A stretch of 64,000 nt of DNA from contig NC_014392.1 of the NCBI RefSeq assembly GCF_000145215.1, positions 427,501-491,500 of the forward strand, given 5' to 3'. Within the stretch, counting starts at the first letter, position 1. Every line of letters starts with the position of its first letter. This stretch comes from Caldicellulosiruptor obsidiansis OB47 (lineage in GTDB: Bacteria > Bacillota > Thermoanaerobacteria > Caldicellulosiruptorales > Caldicellulosiruptoraceae). The notes beneath the pieces are model-generated. The model made no database searches. It saw nothing but the letters and a program-made list of their open reading frames with translations, and had not been told where the DNA came from. Of the stretch, positions 34,653-44,022 are shown one piece after another. The position numbers and the translations under genes were made by a program.

Positions 34653-35997
34653 TGAAAAACTTGACAGAATTTTTGAAGAGGCTTTTAAAGTGGAGTATCG
34701 GAAAGAGTTTAAACAGGAATTAAAAGAGATGTTGTTAAAAGAGTATGACAGAAGGGAAAAAAGAAGGTATTTCCTAAAAATATCCACTGTAGTTGCAGCA
34801 TTTATAGTGTTAGCTATTGTGGCTTTTGGAACTATAAAACTTGATTTGATGAGATTAAATGTTCAGGACACCTCGTTTGTAAAGACAGAGATGGAGAATG
34901 CTTTCCACAAAGAGGATACAAGTACAAGACAAGAGACTAAACAAAATGATAATAAAAATAAAAGTGGAGATTTTACTGCTCAGCAGAAGGTTTCGCAAGA
35001 TATTAATATTCCTGAGAAAAGTCAAACACGGGTAAAAGAAAAGCAAAGTACAAACAATACTTTTTTTGCATCATCTTCAAAAAAGACAGAATTCCAAAAA
35101 TCTTCTGACATTATTGAAAAACCAGCTACTATTAAAAATAACAACAAGAATGCATTTAGTTCCCAAAAACCAGCTATCAGCAGTTCTTTACCAAGATCTT
35201 CAACCAAAAAGATTATTGAAAACGATGTAAAAAAGGTACCTGAGCAGAATACTAAAAAGGTTTCTAAAGCAGCTTCTGAAACCAAAAGTTCAGATACATC
35301 TGTGGTTGTTACAACACAAAATAAGGAAATTAAAAAAGAAAATCAATATGTGATAGTAAAAGAAGATGAAAAAGTGTCTGAAAGTGTTTATGTTTTGAAA
35401 GAAGAAGATCTAAAAATTGACAAAGAATATATTTTAGATGTTCTATCAAGTGTTGTATCTTCTAATGTATATGAAAAAGAAAATTCTACGTTACAAGATA
35501 CTGTTGTGGCAAATGTCTATGAAGGATATTTTAATTTTAAGGTAGCCAAAAGTGATACACCAATATTAATTTCCCGATTTTCAGAATTTGAATCGCAGGA
35601 AGATGTTCTTAAAAGTGTTTATGACAAAACCAACTTCATTTTACAAGGACTTGGCATAAAGGATTATAAAATTACTGTTTTTCCTGTAGATGAGGGATAC
35701 AGGGCAGAGATTACAGTTTTCTTTGACGGATATAGAATATTTGATGTTGACAGCTTTATAGATTATTCGAGCAGCGCAGATGTTATTAGTGGCAAAATTT
35801 ATCTAAAAGGTTTTTCAGTATTAAAAAGCATGAAAATAATAGACAAAAAAACAGCTGCGCAAGAGTTTGAGAAAAAGTACAATCTCAAAGATATAAATCC
35901 ATCTGATATTGCTATTGTATACAAGAAAACAGAAAAACTTTTTATTCCAACATATATTTACATTCATGAAAACAAAATATACTGGTTGGAAAAGTAG
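34639..35997 (+). CDS. Single-pass membrane protein, probable anti-sigma partner
   Basis: The 452-residue product has a short cytoplasmic N-terminus (about 1-45, charged), one membrane helix (about 47-68, ISTVVAAFIVLAIVAFGTIK), a long Ser/Lys/Thr/Gln-rich disordered stretch (about 80-260) and a folded C-terminal domain (about 265-452) outside the membrane. Start ATG 34639 lies 14 bases inside the sigma gene. Topology and overlap suggest that it holds the sigma factor and senses an envelope signal, but no zinc-binding anti-sigma motif (HxxxCxxC) is visible. No family was recognised for the outer domain. Confidence 0.72.
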   Translation: MKVNDEKLDRIFEEAFKVEYRKEFKQELKEMLLKEYDRREKRRYFLKISTVVAAFIVLAIVAFGTIKLDLMRLNVQDTSFVKTEMENAFHKEDTSTRQETKQNDNKNKSGDFTAQQKVSQDINIPEKSQTRVKEKQSTNNTFFASSSKKTEFQKSSDIIEKPATIKNNNKNAFSSQKPAISSSLPRSSTKKIIENDVKKVPEQNTKKVSKAASETKSSDTSVVVTTQNKEIKKENQYVIVKEDEKVSESVYVLKEEDLKIDKEYILDVLSSVVSSNVYEKENSTLQDTVVANVYEGYFNFKVAKSDTPILISRFSEFESQEDVLKSVYDKTNFILQGLGIKDYKITVFPVDEGYRAEITVFFDGYRIFDVDSFIDYSSSADVISGKIYLKGFSVLKSMKIIDKKTAAQEFEKKYNLKDINPSDIAIVYKKTEKLFIPTYIYIHENKIYWLEK

Positions 35998-36048
35998 AGT
36001 TTAAAATGATATAATAAGTATACAAAAATGTTTACGGAGGTTTTTGTT

Positions 36049-36357
36049 ATGAACCTTGATTTAAAAGAGAGAATTTCTGAGAATGGTATTGTGATTGAGC
36101 TAAAAGGTGAACTTGACATATTTTCTTCACCAACTTTGAAAGACAAGCTCTATTCATTGATTGATACATCGTCAAATGACGTTATTATTGATATGAACGA
36201 TGTTACCTATATTGACTCTACTGGGCTTGGTGTATTTGTAGGTGCTTTAAAAAAGTCAAGACAAAAAGGTACAAACATTGTGCTTAAAAACTTAAAACCC
36301 AATGTAAGGAAAGTTTTTACTATCACCGGGCTTGATAAAGTCTTCAGAATTGAATGA
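36049..36357 (+). CDS. Anti-sigma factor antagonist (STAS domain), RsbV/SpoIIAA-like
   Basis: The 102-residue protein is a lone STAS domain: VIELKGELDIFSSPTLKD, then VIIDMNDVTYIDSTGLGVFVGALKKSR, where the Ser of DSTGLG is the phosphorylation site. GGAGG lies just before ATG 36049; an in-frame ATG at 36028 is upstream of that site and unlikely. It is the first of three overlapping genes that form a partner-switching module, and it should release the sigma factor when unphosphorylated. Confidence 0.92.
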   Translation: MNLDLKERISENGIVIELKGELDIFSSPTLKDKLYSLIDTSSNDVIIDMNDVTYIDSTGLGVFVGALKKSRQKGTNIVLKNLKPNVRKVFTITGLDKVFRIE

Positions 36358-36374
36358 GGAGGCAATTATCAAAT

Positions 36375-36731
36375 ATGGACCAAATTATGTTAACAATTCC
36401 GCCTAAAGCTGAATATATTATGGTAGTAAGGTTAACGTTGTCGGGTATAGCTGCACGAGCTGGTTTTGATTTTGAGACAATAGAGGATTTGAAAATGGCA
36501 ATATCAGAGGTTTTTAACCTTTTTGAAATAGAAAAGCTAAGTAGAAAAATATCTATTGAGTTTAACGTTACAAGTGAGTATTTGGATATAAGAATTGATG
36601 TACCAAATGGCGAGTTAACAGGCAACGACCTTGCAAAGATGATTCTTCAAACCCTGATTGATGAGGCTGAGTTTGAAAAAACCGAAGATGGTCATATTGT
36701 GAAACTAAAAAAATATCATCGAGGGGTCTGA
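36375..36731 (+). CDS. Anti-sigma factor serine kinase, RsbW-like
   Basis: The 118-residue protein resembles RsbW/SpoIIAB (GHKL ATPase fold). It has an N-terminal PPKAEYIMVVRLTLSGIA and an N-box-like helix FETIEDLKMAISEVFNLF with an Asn at the metal position. A DVPNGEL segment lies where the G1-type Asp box is expected, and the C-terminal half is abbreviated. It should bind and hold the downstream sigma factor and phosphorylate the STAS protein. ATG 36375 has GAGGAGG upstream; an ATG at 36354 overlaps the previous stop. Its identity is well supported by context. Confidence 0.85.
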   Translation: MDQIMLTIPPKAEYIMVVRLTLSGIAARAGFDFETIEDLKMAISEVFNLFEIEKLSRKISIEFNVTSEYLDIRIDVPNGELTGNDLAKMILQTLIDEAEFEKTEDGHIVKLKKYHRGV

Positions 36732-36735
36732 TTTG

Positions 36736-37506
36736 ATGGTTGATGAAAAAAGGACATTAGAGATTGATGATGAAAAAATAGATAGACTCTTCGAAGAGTA
36801 TCAGAGAACCAAGGCTATTGAGCTTAGGAATGAACTTGTAAACAAGTACCTTTATATAGCTGAAATTATCGCAAAAAAGTTTGTCAACAGAGGAATAGAC
36901 TATGATGACCTTTACCAGGTTGCATGCGTTGCACTAATAAATGCTGTGGAGAGGTTTGAACCCAACAAAGGTTATAAATTTACAAGTTTTGCAACTCCAA
37001 CTATAATGGGAGAAATAAAAAGATATTTCAGAGATAGAGCTTCAATTATTAGACTTCCAAGGAGATTATATGAAACTTCTGCCAAGATAAAACTTGTGAC
37101 AGAAATGCTTTCTTCAAAGTTAAAAAGACCGCCGAAGGTAGAAGAGATTGCTCAGCATCTTAACATGAGCACAGAAGAAGTCTTAGAGGTAATGGAAGCA
37201 TCAAATAGTTATCTTCCCCAGTCTTTGGACCAGACCATGTATGAGGATGAAGAGATGACGCTTGGAGATGTTCTTGGCAAGAGCGATGAGAACATCTTAC
37301 AGATAGAAAATGTTGAAGCTGTAAAGAAGGCAATTGAGAGGCTTTCACCTTTTGAGAGAGAGTTTGTTCAAAAGCGATTTTTTGAAGAAAAGACTCAAAA
37401 GGAAATTGCAGAGGAGATGAACGTTTCACAGATGTACATTTCACGGCTTGAAAAAAAGGTGTTAAAGAAATTGAAGGATTTCATTGAAGAGAAAAAAGAG
37501 GAATAA
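36736..37506 (+). CDS. RNA polymerase sigma factor of the SigB/SigF group
   Basis: The 256-residue protein has regions 2, 3 and 4 of a group 3 sigma factor: DDLYQVACVALINAVERF, FTSFATPTIMGEIKRYFRD, RPPKVEEIAQHLNMSTEEV, and EKTQKEIAEEMNVSQMYISRLEK. With the two upstream genes it makes an RsbV-RsbW-SigB-type switch, used for general stress or early sporulation control. Which of these cannot be told from sequence. ATG 36736 follows TTG 36733; either may be used. A strong terminator follows. Confidence 0.92.
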   Translation: MVDEKRTLEIDDEKIDRLFEEYQRTKAIELRNELVNKYLYIAEIIAKKFVNRGIDYDDLYQVACVALINAVERFEPNKGYKFTSFATPTIMGEIKRYFRDRASIIRLPRRLYETSAKIKLVTEMLSSKLKRPPKVEEIAQHLNMSTEEVLEVMEASNSYLPQSLDQTMYEDEEMTLGDVLGKSDENILQIENVEAVKKAIERLSPFEREFVQKRFFEEKTQKEIAEEMNVSQMYISRLEKKVLKKLKDFIEEKKEE

Positions 37507-37516
37507 AAAAACATAC

Positions 37517-37564
37517 AAGACTGCCGTGGAGGACAAAACCCAATTTTTTCTGCACGGCAGTCTT
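37517..37564 (+). terminator. Rho-independent terminator after the sigma factor operon
   Basis: AAGACTGCCGTG (37517-37528) and CACGGCAGTCTT (37553-37564) form a perfect 12-bp stem with a 24-base loop, followed by TTTTAT. Confidence 0.88.
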
Positions 37565-37581
37565 TTTTATCTTCCTTTTTC

Positions 37582-37610
37582 TAAACATTTTCCAAAAAAC
37601 GTGATATAAT
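37582..37610 (+). promoter_or_regulatory. Promoter of the SLH surface protein
   Basis: TAAACA (37582-37587) and TATAAT (37605-37610) are separated by 17 bases. The untranslated leader to ATG 37666 is about 50 bases and has AAAGGAG near 37651. Confidence 0.6.
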
Positions 37611-37665
37611 ACCTTGTATAAATGCTGTGAAGAAATACAAATATTGAACAAAGGAGAGAACAGCA

Positions 37666-40600
37666 ATGTTAAAAAGAAGGGGTAAAAGACTTTTTGCTTT
37701 TCTAACCTTACTGAGTTTTCTGTTAAGCTTTTTGGTAAATACTTCATTTTCTCAAAACCTTTCTTACTATCAGCAGGCAGCACAGGTTTTAAAGCAAAAA
37801 GGAATAATGACAGGTGACACAAAAGGAAATTTGAATCTTGACAAACCTCTTAAACGGTCAGAGATTTCTAAAATGATTATCATGCTGCTTGGCAAAAAGC
37901 CTTTAGCAGATTTTTATGCAAATCAAAAAAGGTCTTCTTTTAAAGATATTAAGACAGATTACTGGGGGCTTGGATACATAGAAGCTGCAAAGGCAATAGG
38001 ATTGATTTCAGGGTATACAGATGGGACTTTCAAACCAGAACAGTACTTAAAAGTTGAAGAGTTAACTGCCATAGTTGTAAGAGCACTTGGTGTGAGGGAG
38101 TCGGAGCTCAAAGGCAAGTGGCCACTGAACTATATCCAGAAAGCATATTCGATGAACATTTTTTATGGGATAGAATCCGAAATTGAGATAGGAAAGCTTG
38201 TCACAAGAGGTCAGACAGCAGCTATACTTTACAATGCCTTTTTAAACGAAAGCTTGAAAGCTACAAAGCCTGTCGGTATTGAAATAATTGACCTGCAAAA
38301 TTTAAAGGTGACATTTGATAAGGAACTTTCTTCAATTGTTAAATCTGACTTTTCGTTTGATGGAGGACTTTCTGTTTTGGATGCAAAGTTTGCAGACTCA
38401 AGCAAAAAGGTTGTTGAGATAAAAACATCTGCTCAGCAAGAAGGAAAAGAATACACGCTTTTTTACAAAGGGCAAGCTACAACTTTGAAGTTTGTAGCAA
38501 AGACAATGCCTTTTTCCTTTGCAGAGGATATCAAAATTGAGAGTTTAAAGAAAGTGGATTTGAAGTTTACAAAGCCGATTTCAAAGAGCCAGCAGGATAA
38601 CCTGCCGATAAAAATCTATGTCAATGGCAAAGAAGTTACAGATGTGAAAAAGAGTATTTCGAGCGATTTTAAAACTGTGAGTATAATCTTCCCAAGCAGA
38701 TTAAATCAAACTGACAAGCTGATGGTTGAGATTACAAACCTTCTTTCAGAAACAGGTCAGATCTTAAGCATAACAAAAGAGCTAACAGTTATTGATGCAA
38801 CCCAGCCAAAGGTTGTGGATTTTAGACTCATTAACAGCAAAAAGTTTAAAGTTATCTTCACTGAGCCTATGAATATTGATTCTGCAAATGCTTACAAGGT
38901 ATGTGATTTATCTTCGGTTGGAGCAAATATAAGAATTGATTCGAATTATGTGTATGCAAAAGTTTCACCAGACCATCAAGAGAATGCTGTTGATATTGAA
39001 CTTTTATATCCTCTTGCTGATGGGAATCATACGGTTGAAATAACAGAAGCGAAAGACTTTGCAGGATATAAAGCTCCTGACTTTAAAGCTACATTTACAA
39101 CAGTGCTTGAAAAAAATCCGCCAAAGCTTGTGTCCTTAGAGCTTGTTTCAAACAATCGAATAAGACTTGTATTTGATGAAGAGATTAGAAGCTTAGATGG
39201 TTTGATTCCAACAGGCGAATATGAGATTTATCAGGCTCAAGATAGTACCAACCACGCAATTGGGGCAAAAATAACACTTCTTTCAGATGAAAAAACAATT
39301 GACATTCAGTTAAATCAACAATTGAAGCTTGACAGCAGAGCACTTGTTTCATTTGAAGTGAGGTTCCGATACGTTGAAGACCTTTTGGGCAACAAGGTAT
39401 CAGATTGGGTATCAGTTGCAGGCAAAGCACAGGATGATACTACAAAACCAGCAGTAAAAAGCATTGAAGTATTGGATGGGAATATAATTAAAGTAACATT
39501 TACTGAAAATGTGAATGCAGATGACAGAGTTCAGAGCTTTTCTCTGCTTTCAGCAGATAGTATGCAAATAATAGAATCGCAGGCAAAAAGCGTAAAGAAG
39601 TTAAAAGAAAATGACAGTTCAATATTTGTGGTTGAGTTTTCGGCACTTGCAGCAATAAATGGTGGAAGATATACTTTGAAGATTTCAGGTATTTGTGATA
39701 CGTCTGTAAAAGAAAATGTTATGGACACCAGTATTTATTCAATAGATGTAAAAGACACGCTTGCGCCAACTATCACTGCTGCAATTGCCAAGTATGATTC
39801 TTCTTCAGATATGGACAAAATAGATATATTTTTCTCAGAACCTATGGATATTGAAAAATTGAAGAATTTGAGCAGTTATTTTGTAGGGGCATCAAGCGCA
39901 ACAATTCCACTTTCGAGTATCAAAGGGGCAAAAGTTGATTATATCTCTCCAAACGGCGACAGAATCACCCTTTTAATTCCAGGGGCAGACGATACATCTC
40001 CTGGCAAGTGGAGTCAATCTGGAGCTGTAGTAGACAAATTGGCAGTTCCTACTCTTACTGATAAAGCAGGGAACTTTATAGCAAATGCTACAATTGCAAT
40101 GCCGGTTTCTGTGTCGGCAAACTTTAGAGGAATATCTGCACAAGACATAGAGGTTGTGGCACTGGATAAAAATACAATTGAAATAAGAAGTTTGAATGGA
40201 TACATCTTTGCATCCTTTGACCCTGCAGCAATAATGTTCAGAAATGCATATTCAACATCAAGTTTAAATGGTAATCCGGACAACGATAAAGTGGTCAGCC
40301 TTGGTTTTGTAAGTTATACAATTTCTCAAGATAAAAAAGCCATTACTTTAAAAACATCAATTTCTTTAACTTCGAGTGCTATGGCTGATACAAATGATTC
40401 CGGACAGGATGTAGAACCACTGAAAATATTTACGGTAAATTCGAATATAAAAGACCAATTTGAACAGAGCCTTGTAATTTCACCCACGCTTGATATAAGT
40501 TTTTATCCTTCAATATTGTTAAAGGACAAGATTTCTCCACAGCAGACAGGTATTTCGGTTGGAAGTGGTAATCAGTCAGACACAATAGCTATTACATTCG

Positions 40601-41139
40601 ATGAACCAGTTTTTGCTCTATCAGGTATAAATAATACAGTGCTGGCTGCAGGAATTGAGCTAAAGGTTGGAGGTATTACTTTAATTCCTGATGTTGACTA
40701 CACAGCTTATATTCAAAACGGCATAGTTTATGTTAAGATAAAAAGAGCGGGTATAGTAGACAGTAAAGTAAGCGTAGAGATAAAAAGACCGGATTTAATA
40801 GTGGATAACAGTGGAAATTCGGCTTCTGTGTTGAAAGCTCAAACTGTTGAACATGTGACAGAAAGAACTTCACCTGATGTCACGGCAGAGTTTTCTTCGA
40901 CAGATACAAGAAAAGTCAAGCTCACATTTTCTGAACCTATAGATGCTTCAACGCTAATTGCTCAAAACTTTTCGTGCGTTGCAGGGGGCAGTATTGTGAG
41001 CTTTGTAAAGTCTTCTGATAACAAGGTTGTTGAGATTACATTTACAAACCCGCTTCTGTCAGGGAGCATTATAAATATATCACCAAATGTCAAAGATTTG
41101 GCGGGAAATTCAGTGTCAGTCCAAGCAGTGAGAAAATAG
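37666..41139 (+). CDS. SLH-domain surface protein with repeated Ig-like domains
   Basis: The 1157-residue protein has a signal peptide (about 1-33: LKRRGKRLF, then a hydrophobic core ending NTSFSQ). Up to three SLH domains follow (about 35-90; 91-145 with DIKTDYWGLGYIEAAKAIGL and GYTDGTFKPEQ; and 150-200), which bind pyruvylated cell-wall polymer. The rest is a chain of SbsA-type Ig-like modules, recognisable by repeats such as KKFKVIFTEPMN, NRIRLVFDEEI, NIIKVTFTEN, DKIDIFFSEPMD and RKVKLTFSEPID. It is a cell-surface or S-layer-associated protein with no enzymatic domain. It has its own promoter. Confidence 0.92.
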   Translation: MLKRRGKRLFAFLTLLSFLLSFLVNTSFSQNLSYYQQAAQVLKQKGIMTGDTKGNLNLDKPLKRSEISKMIIMLLGKKPLADFYANQKRSSFKDIKTDYWGLGYIEAAKAIGLISGYTDGTFKPEQYLKVEELTAIVVRALGVRESELKGKWPLNYIQKAYSMNIFYGIESEIEIGKLVTRGQTAAILYNAFLNESLKATKPVGIEIIDLQNLKVTFDKELSSIVKSDFSFDGGLSVLDAKFADSSKKVVEIKTSAQQEGKEYTLFYKGQATTLKFVAKTMPFSFAEDIKIESLKKVDLKFTKPISKSQQDNLPIKIYVNGKEVTDVKKSISSDFKTVSIIFPSRLNQTDKLMVEITNLLSETGQILSITKELTVIDATQPKVVDFRLINSKKFKVIFTEPMNIDSANAYKVCDLSSVGANIRIDSNYVYAKVSPDHQENAVDIELLYPLADGNHTVEITEAKDFAGYKAPDFKATFTTVLEKNPPKLVSLELVSNNRIRLVFDEEIRSLDGLIPTGEYEIYQAQDSTNHAIGAKITLLSDEKTIDIQLNQQLKLDSRALVSFEVRFRYVEDLLGNKVSDWVSVAGKAQDDTTKPAVKSIEVLDGNIIKVTFTENVNADDRVQSFSLLSADSMQIIESQAKSVKKLKENDSSIFVVEFSALAAINGGRYTLKISGICDTSVKENVMDTSIYSIDVKDTLAPTITAAIAKYDSSSDMDKIDIFFSEPMDIEKLKNLSSYFVGASSATIPLSSIKGAKVDYISPNGDRITLLIPGADDTSPGKWSQSGAVVDKLAVPTLTDKAGNFIANATIAMPVSVSANFRGISAQDIEVVALDKNTIEIRSLNGYIFASFDPAAIMFRNAYSTSSLNGNPDNDKVVSLGFVSYTISQDKKAITLKTSISLTSSAMADTNDSGQDVEPLKIFTVNSNIKDQFEQSLVISPTLDISFYPSILLKDKISPQQTGISVGSGNQSDTIAITFDEPVFALSGINNTVLAAGIELKVGGITLIPDVDYTAYIQNGIVYVKIKRAGIVDSKVSVEIKRPDLIVDNSGNSASVLKAQTVEHVTERTSPDVTAEFSSTDTRKVKLTFSEPIDASTLIAQNFSCVAGGSIVSFVKSSDNKVVEITFTNPLLSGSIINISPNVKDLAGNSVSVQAVRK

Positions 41140-41272
41140 CCAAAGAATGTGGTATAATAAATTTTGAAAGCAATGCTATATGAATAAAGTGATTTGTAAT
41201 TATAATAACAGATGCAGAAAAGATAGCTCATTGAAGAATTCTACTTTAATGTTTTTGAGTTAGAACTTTAAA

Positions 41273-41310
41273 AAGAGGCTGTTATGTGATTGTCAAAAGA
41301 GCAGCCTCTT
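41273..41310 (+). terminator. Terminator between the SLH gene and queD
   Basis: AAGAGGCTG (41273-41281) pairs with CAGCCTCTT (41302-41310), followed by AAATTTTTAG. It could also act as a leader attenuator for queD, but no riboswitch core is recognised. Confidence 0.7.
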
Positions 41311-41355
41311 AAATTTTTAGTTAATATTTATTATGGGTTGGGAGTGATTTTCGTT

Positions 41356-41718
41356 ATGCTTCTCAAAAAAATCTTTAAATTTGACGCGGCGCATAATCTC
41401 ACAAAGTATAATGGGAAATGTGAAAACCTTCACGGGCACACCTACAAGCTTGTTGTTACAGTTGAGGGGAAACCTGATAACCAGGACATGGTGATAGACT
41501 TTGTGCTTTTAAAGAAGATTGTACAGAATGAGGTGATTGACATCTTAGACCATGCGTATATAAACGATATAATAGAAAATCCTACTGCTGAGAACATTGC
41601 AAAATGGATATGGGGAAAACTTAGCAAAAAAATAGAAGAACAAGGCGTCAAGCTTTATGAAATTGAAGTGTGGGAGACAGAGGACAGTAGCGTCATATAC
41701 AGGGGTGAAGATGAATGA
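41356..41718 (+). CDS. queD: 6-carboxytetrahydropterin synthase (PTPS family), QueD-like
   Basis: The 120-residue protein has the PTPS zinc site: FDAAHNL (His) and NLHGHTYKL (two His). A catalytic Cys precedes them in GKCENLHGH, and a C-terminal VWETEDSSVIYRG carries the substrate Glu. It converts 7,8-dihydroneopterin triphosphate to 6-carboxytetrahydropterin for queuosine. ATG 41356 is chosen because GGGAGTG lies about 10 bases upstream, while an in-frame ATG-like start at 41290 lies inside the hairpin. Its stop overlaps the folE2 start, so substrate-forming and substrate-using enzymes are coupled. Confidence 0.92.
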   Translation: MLLKKIFKFDAAHNLTKYNGKCENLHGHTYKLVVTVEGKPDNQDMVIDFVLLKKIVQNEVIDILDHAYINDIIENPTAENIAKWIWGKLSKKIEEQGVKLYEIEVWETEDSSVIYRGEDE

Positions 41719-42485
41719 TTGATGTTCAGAGTCAGAAGGACCTTCGCGGTATTAGTATTCAAAAAGTTGGGATAAAGGATTTAAACTGGCCAATTGTCGT
41801 AATGGATAGAGAAAACAAAACTCAGACAACAATTGCAAAAATTACTGCTGCAGCAGAGCTAAAAGGGGATATCAGAGGCACACACATGTCCAGGTTCATT
41901 GAAGCTATAGATGAGCTGAAAGTTGTGGGACCTAAGGAGATAGAAAAGCTTTTGGATAGAATAAAAGAAAAGCTGAATTCAGAGAAAGCCTATATAAGGT
42001 TTGATTTTCCTTACTTTATAAACAAAAGAACACCTGTGACAGGAACGCTTTCTCCACTTAAAGTTGACTGCTATTTCGAAGCAGAAAGAGACAACAAATT
42101 TGACCTTAAAGTAGGTGTGGTTGTTCCTGTTCACACTCTGTGTCCATGCTCAAAAGAAATTTCAGAATATGGAGCTCACAACCAGAGAGCTTATGTGACA
42201 ATAGAGGTAAAGATGAGAAAATTTATGTGGATTGAAGAGCTTGTTGAGATTGCAGAATCTTCTGCATCATGCCCTCTTTATTCTATCTTGAAAAGGCCTG
42301 ACGAGAAATGGGTAACAGAGAGAGCTTATCAGAACCCTCGCTTTGTTGAAGACCTTTTGAGAGAGGTTGTTTTAAAAATAAGGGAAGATGGGCGAATTAA
42401 ATGGTATAAGGTTTTTGTTGAGTCAATTGAGAGTATTCACAACCACAATGCTTTTGCGTATATTGAAGGTGAAATAACAAAATGA
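41715..42485 (+). CDS. folE2: GTP cyclohydrolase FolE2 (type IB)
   Basis: The 256-residue product belongs to the COG1469 cyclohydrolases. Landmarks are RGTHMSRFIEAI near residue 55, the Cys of VPVHTLCPCSKEIS near residue 145, YGAHNQRAYV and ESSASCPLYSILKRPDEK. It makes dihydroneopterin triphosphate from GTP, feeding the QueD enzyme encoded just upstream and possibly folate. FolE2 enzymes can use metals other than zinc. No zinc-uptake regulator site was identified. The start overlaps queD by 4 bases (ATGA). Confidence 0.93.
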   Translation: MIDVQSQKDLRGISIQKVGIKDLNWPIVVMDRENKTQTTIAKITAAAELKGDIRGTHMSRFIEAIDELKVVGPKEIEKLLDRIKEKLNSEKAYIRFDFPYFINKRTPVTGTLSPLKVDCYFEAERDNKFDLKVGVVVPVHTLCPCSKEISEYGAHNQRAYVTIEVKMRKFMWIEELVEIAESSASCPLYSILKRPDEKWVTERAYQNPRFVEDLLREVVLKIREDGRIKWYKVFVESIESIHNHNAFAYIEGEITK

Positions 42486-42548
42486 TACAATTAAAGTAAC
42501 AATCTGCTTTTAAAAAAGCGAGGGAAGGTTTTAAAAAGACCGAGTGTT

Positions 42549-43988
42549 ATGAAAATAAAGATTTATACAAAAAGGCTTGGAATAAGCATTGCAGCATTTG
42601 TATTTGGAATTTTGTTTATAATCCTTTTAATCAGAAATTTTACAATCAAAAATACACCAACCCAAAATGACAACATAACCTATGTAAAAAATATGTTTGA
42701 ACTGAAAAATGCAAAGCTTGTTGAAGACAACATTCTCATCGAGAAGTTACCAGACGATGCCTTTATGTTCAAATATCTTTTTGAAGATTCAAAATCAAAA
42801 TATGAAATTTATATGAAAGAGGACCAGACTATAGTTTATTTCAAGAAATTTACTCCTTCTGATATAGTTAATAGGTTTTCAATAAGTGATGTGAAAACAA
42901 AAGCTTTTAAGATTTTATACAAGCTTGCACCTTATACAAAAGGAAATGTTGATATTGAGGTGGCTTCATCGCAAAATGCCTACGTTTGTGTTTTTAATCG
43001 ATATGAAGGCGACAAAAAGGTTTTAGGAGACTGGGCAACTGTTGTACTAAACAAAGATAACGGAGAACTTTTGGAGTTTAACATAAACTGGCATCAAGAT
43101 ATTAACTTTAGGAATGCAGGCAAAAAAGGCGACGAAGAGAGTAAAATCTTAAGTAGCATAAAGGTTGTACCTGTTTTGAGTTCGGATTCTTTTTTAAAGT
43201 ATACCACAGTGAACAATGTCCTTGGATTAAAAGATGTCTATTACGACTTTGTTGATGGCAAGGTATATCCACAGCTTAACCTGCCTGTAAATACTTTAAA
43301 TATAAAGGATTATAACAGCTATGTTGAGTACGCTCAAAAAAAAGCGCACGCGGAATATGTAAAGTTGAAATTTGAAAAGATTTTAAATCTACTTTCTTCT
43401 AAGACAAGGCGTCTTCCTTTTTCTTCCTCTGAGTTCAATATTTCTTCCAGCGGTGAATACTTGTATACTAAAAAAAGTATTTTTGGCAATGTAGAGATAA
43501 CTGCTGATAAGTACGGAAACATCTTGAAAGCTGTGGCACATTTAAAACCGTCTGATGAAATAAAAAAAATTGAGTCTAAGGTCTTAAATGATTGGGCTGA
43601 ACAGATTATGCAGGTGCTTGTTGGGAAATTTGTTCATGCAAAATCCTATATATTCGAAAATAAAAGTCAACATACTGTGAGTTACAAGTTCTATATAGGA
43701 AATGCATACATAATGAATGGTAGACTTGAAGTAACATTTGATAGACCTTCTGGAGAAGTAATAAAACTTGATTTTGATCTTGGTATAAGACCAGAGTTTA
43801 TGGAAAAGGTGAAAACTTTAAAAAGTCCATCCGAGTATATGAATCTCATAAAATCAAGTGGATTTGAAGAGGTTTATGTTTTGACAAAAGATTATGGAAA
43901 GGTGTACCTTTATCAAAAGCCTGTTGAAGCACACTTAGCGCTGAAACCCAAATTTGATATGACATATCTTATGCATGCAACAAAATAA
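42549..43988 (+). CDS. Membrane-anchored protein, unknown function (possible PepSY/YcdB-like repeats)
   Basis: The 479-residue product has one N-terminal membrane helix (about 11-29, ISIAAFVFGILFIILLIRN) and a large outer part. Two similar stretches contain phrases such as WATVVLNKDNGELLEFNINW (about 175-195) and GRLEVTFDRPSGEVIKLDFD (about 395-415), each resembling the strand pattern of PepSY-type repeats. Confident family assignment is not possible. It starts with ATG 42549 and overlaps upstream of the amidohydrolase gene start by open frame only. Confidence 0.6.
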   Translation: MKIKIYTKRLGISIAAFVFGILFIILLIRNFTIKNTPTQNDNITYVKNMFELKNAKLVEDNILIEKLPDDAFMFKYLFEDSKSKYEIYMKEDQTIVYFKKFTPSDIVNRFSISDVKTKAFKILYKLAPYTKGNVDIEVASSQNAYVCVFNRYEGDKKVLGDWATVVLNKDNGELLEFNINWHQDINFRNAGKKGDEESKILSSIKVVPVLSSDSFLKYTTVNNVLGLKDVYYDFVDGKVYPQLNLPVNTLNIKDYNSYVEYAQKKAHAEYVKLKFEKILNLLSSKTRRLPFSSSEFNISSSGEYLYTKKSIFGNVEITADKYGNILKAVAHLKPSDEIKKIESKVLNDWAEQIMQVLVGKFVHAKSYIFENKSQHTVSYKFYIGNAYIMNGRLEVTFDRPSGEVIKLDFDLGIRPEFMEKVKTLKSPSEYMNLIKSSGFEEVYVLTKDYGKVYLYQKPVEAHLALKPKFDMTYLMHATK

Positions 43989-44022
43989 AATAATAGTTAT
44001 TTGTTTGGGAGGCAATCAATTT

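Noticed and set aside
41230-41355. preQ1 riboswitch before queD
   Set aside because: A hairpin is present, but the preQ1 aptamer core sequence is not. The hairpin is more simply the terminator of the SLH gene.
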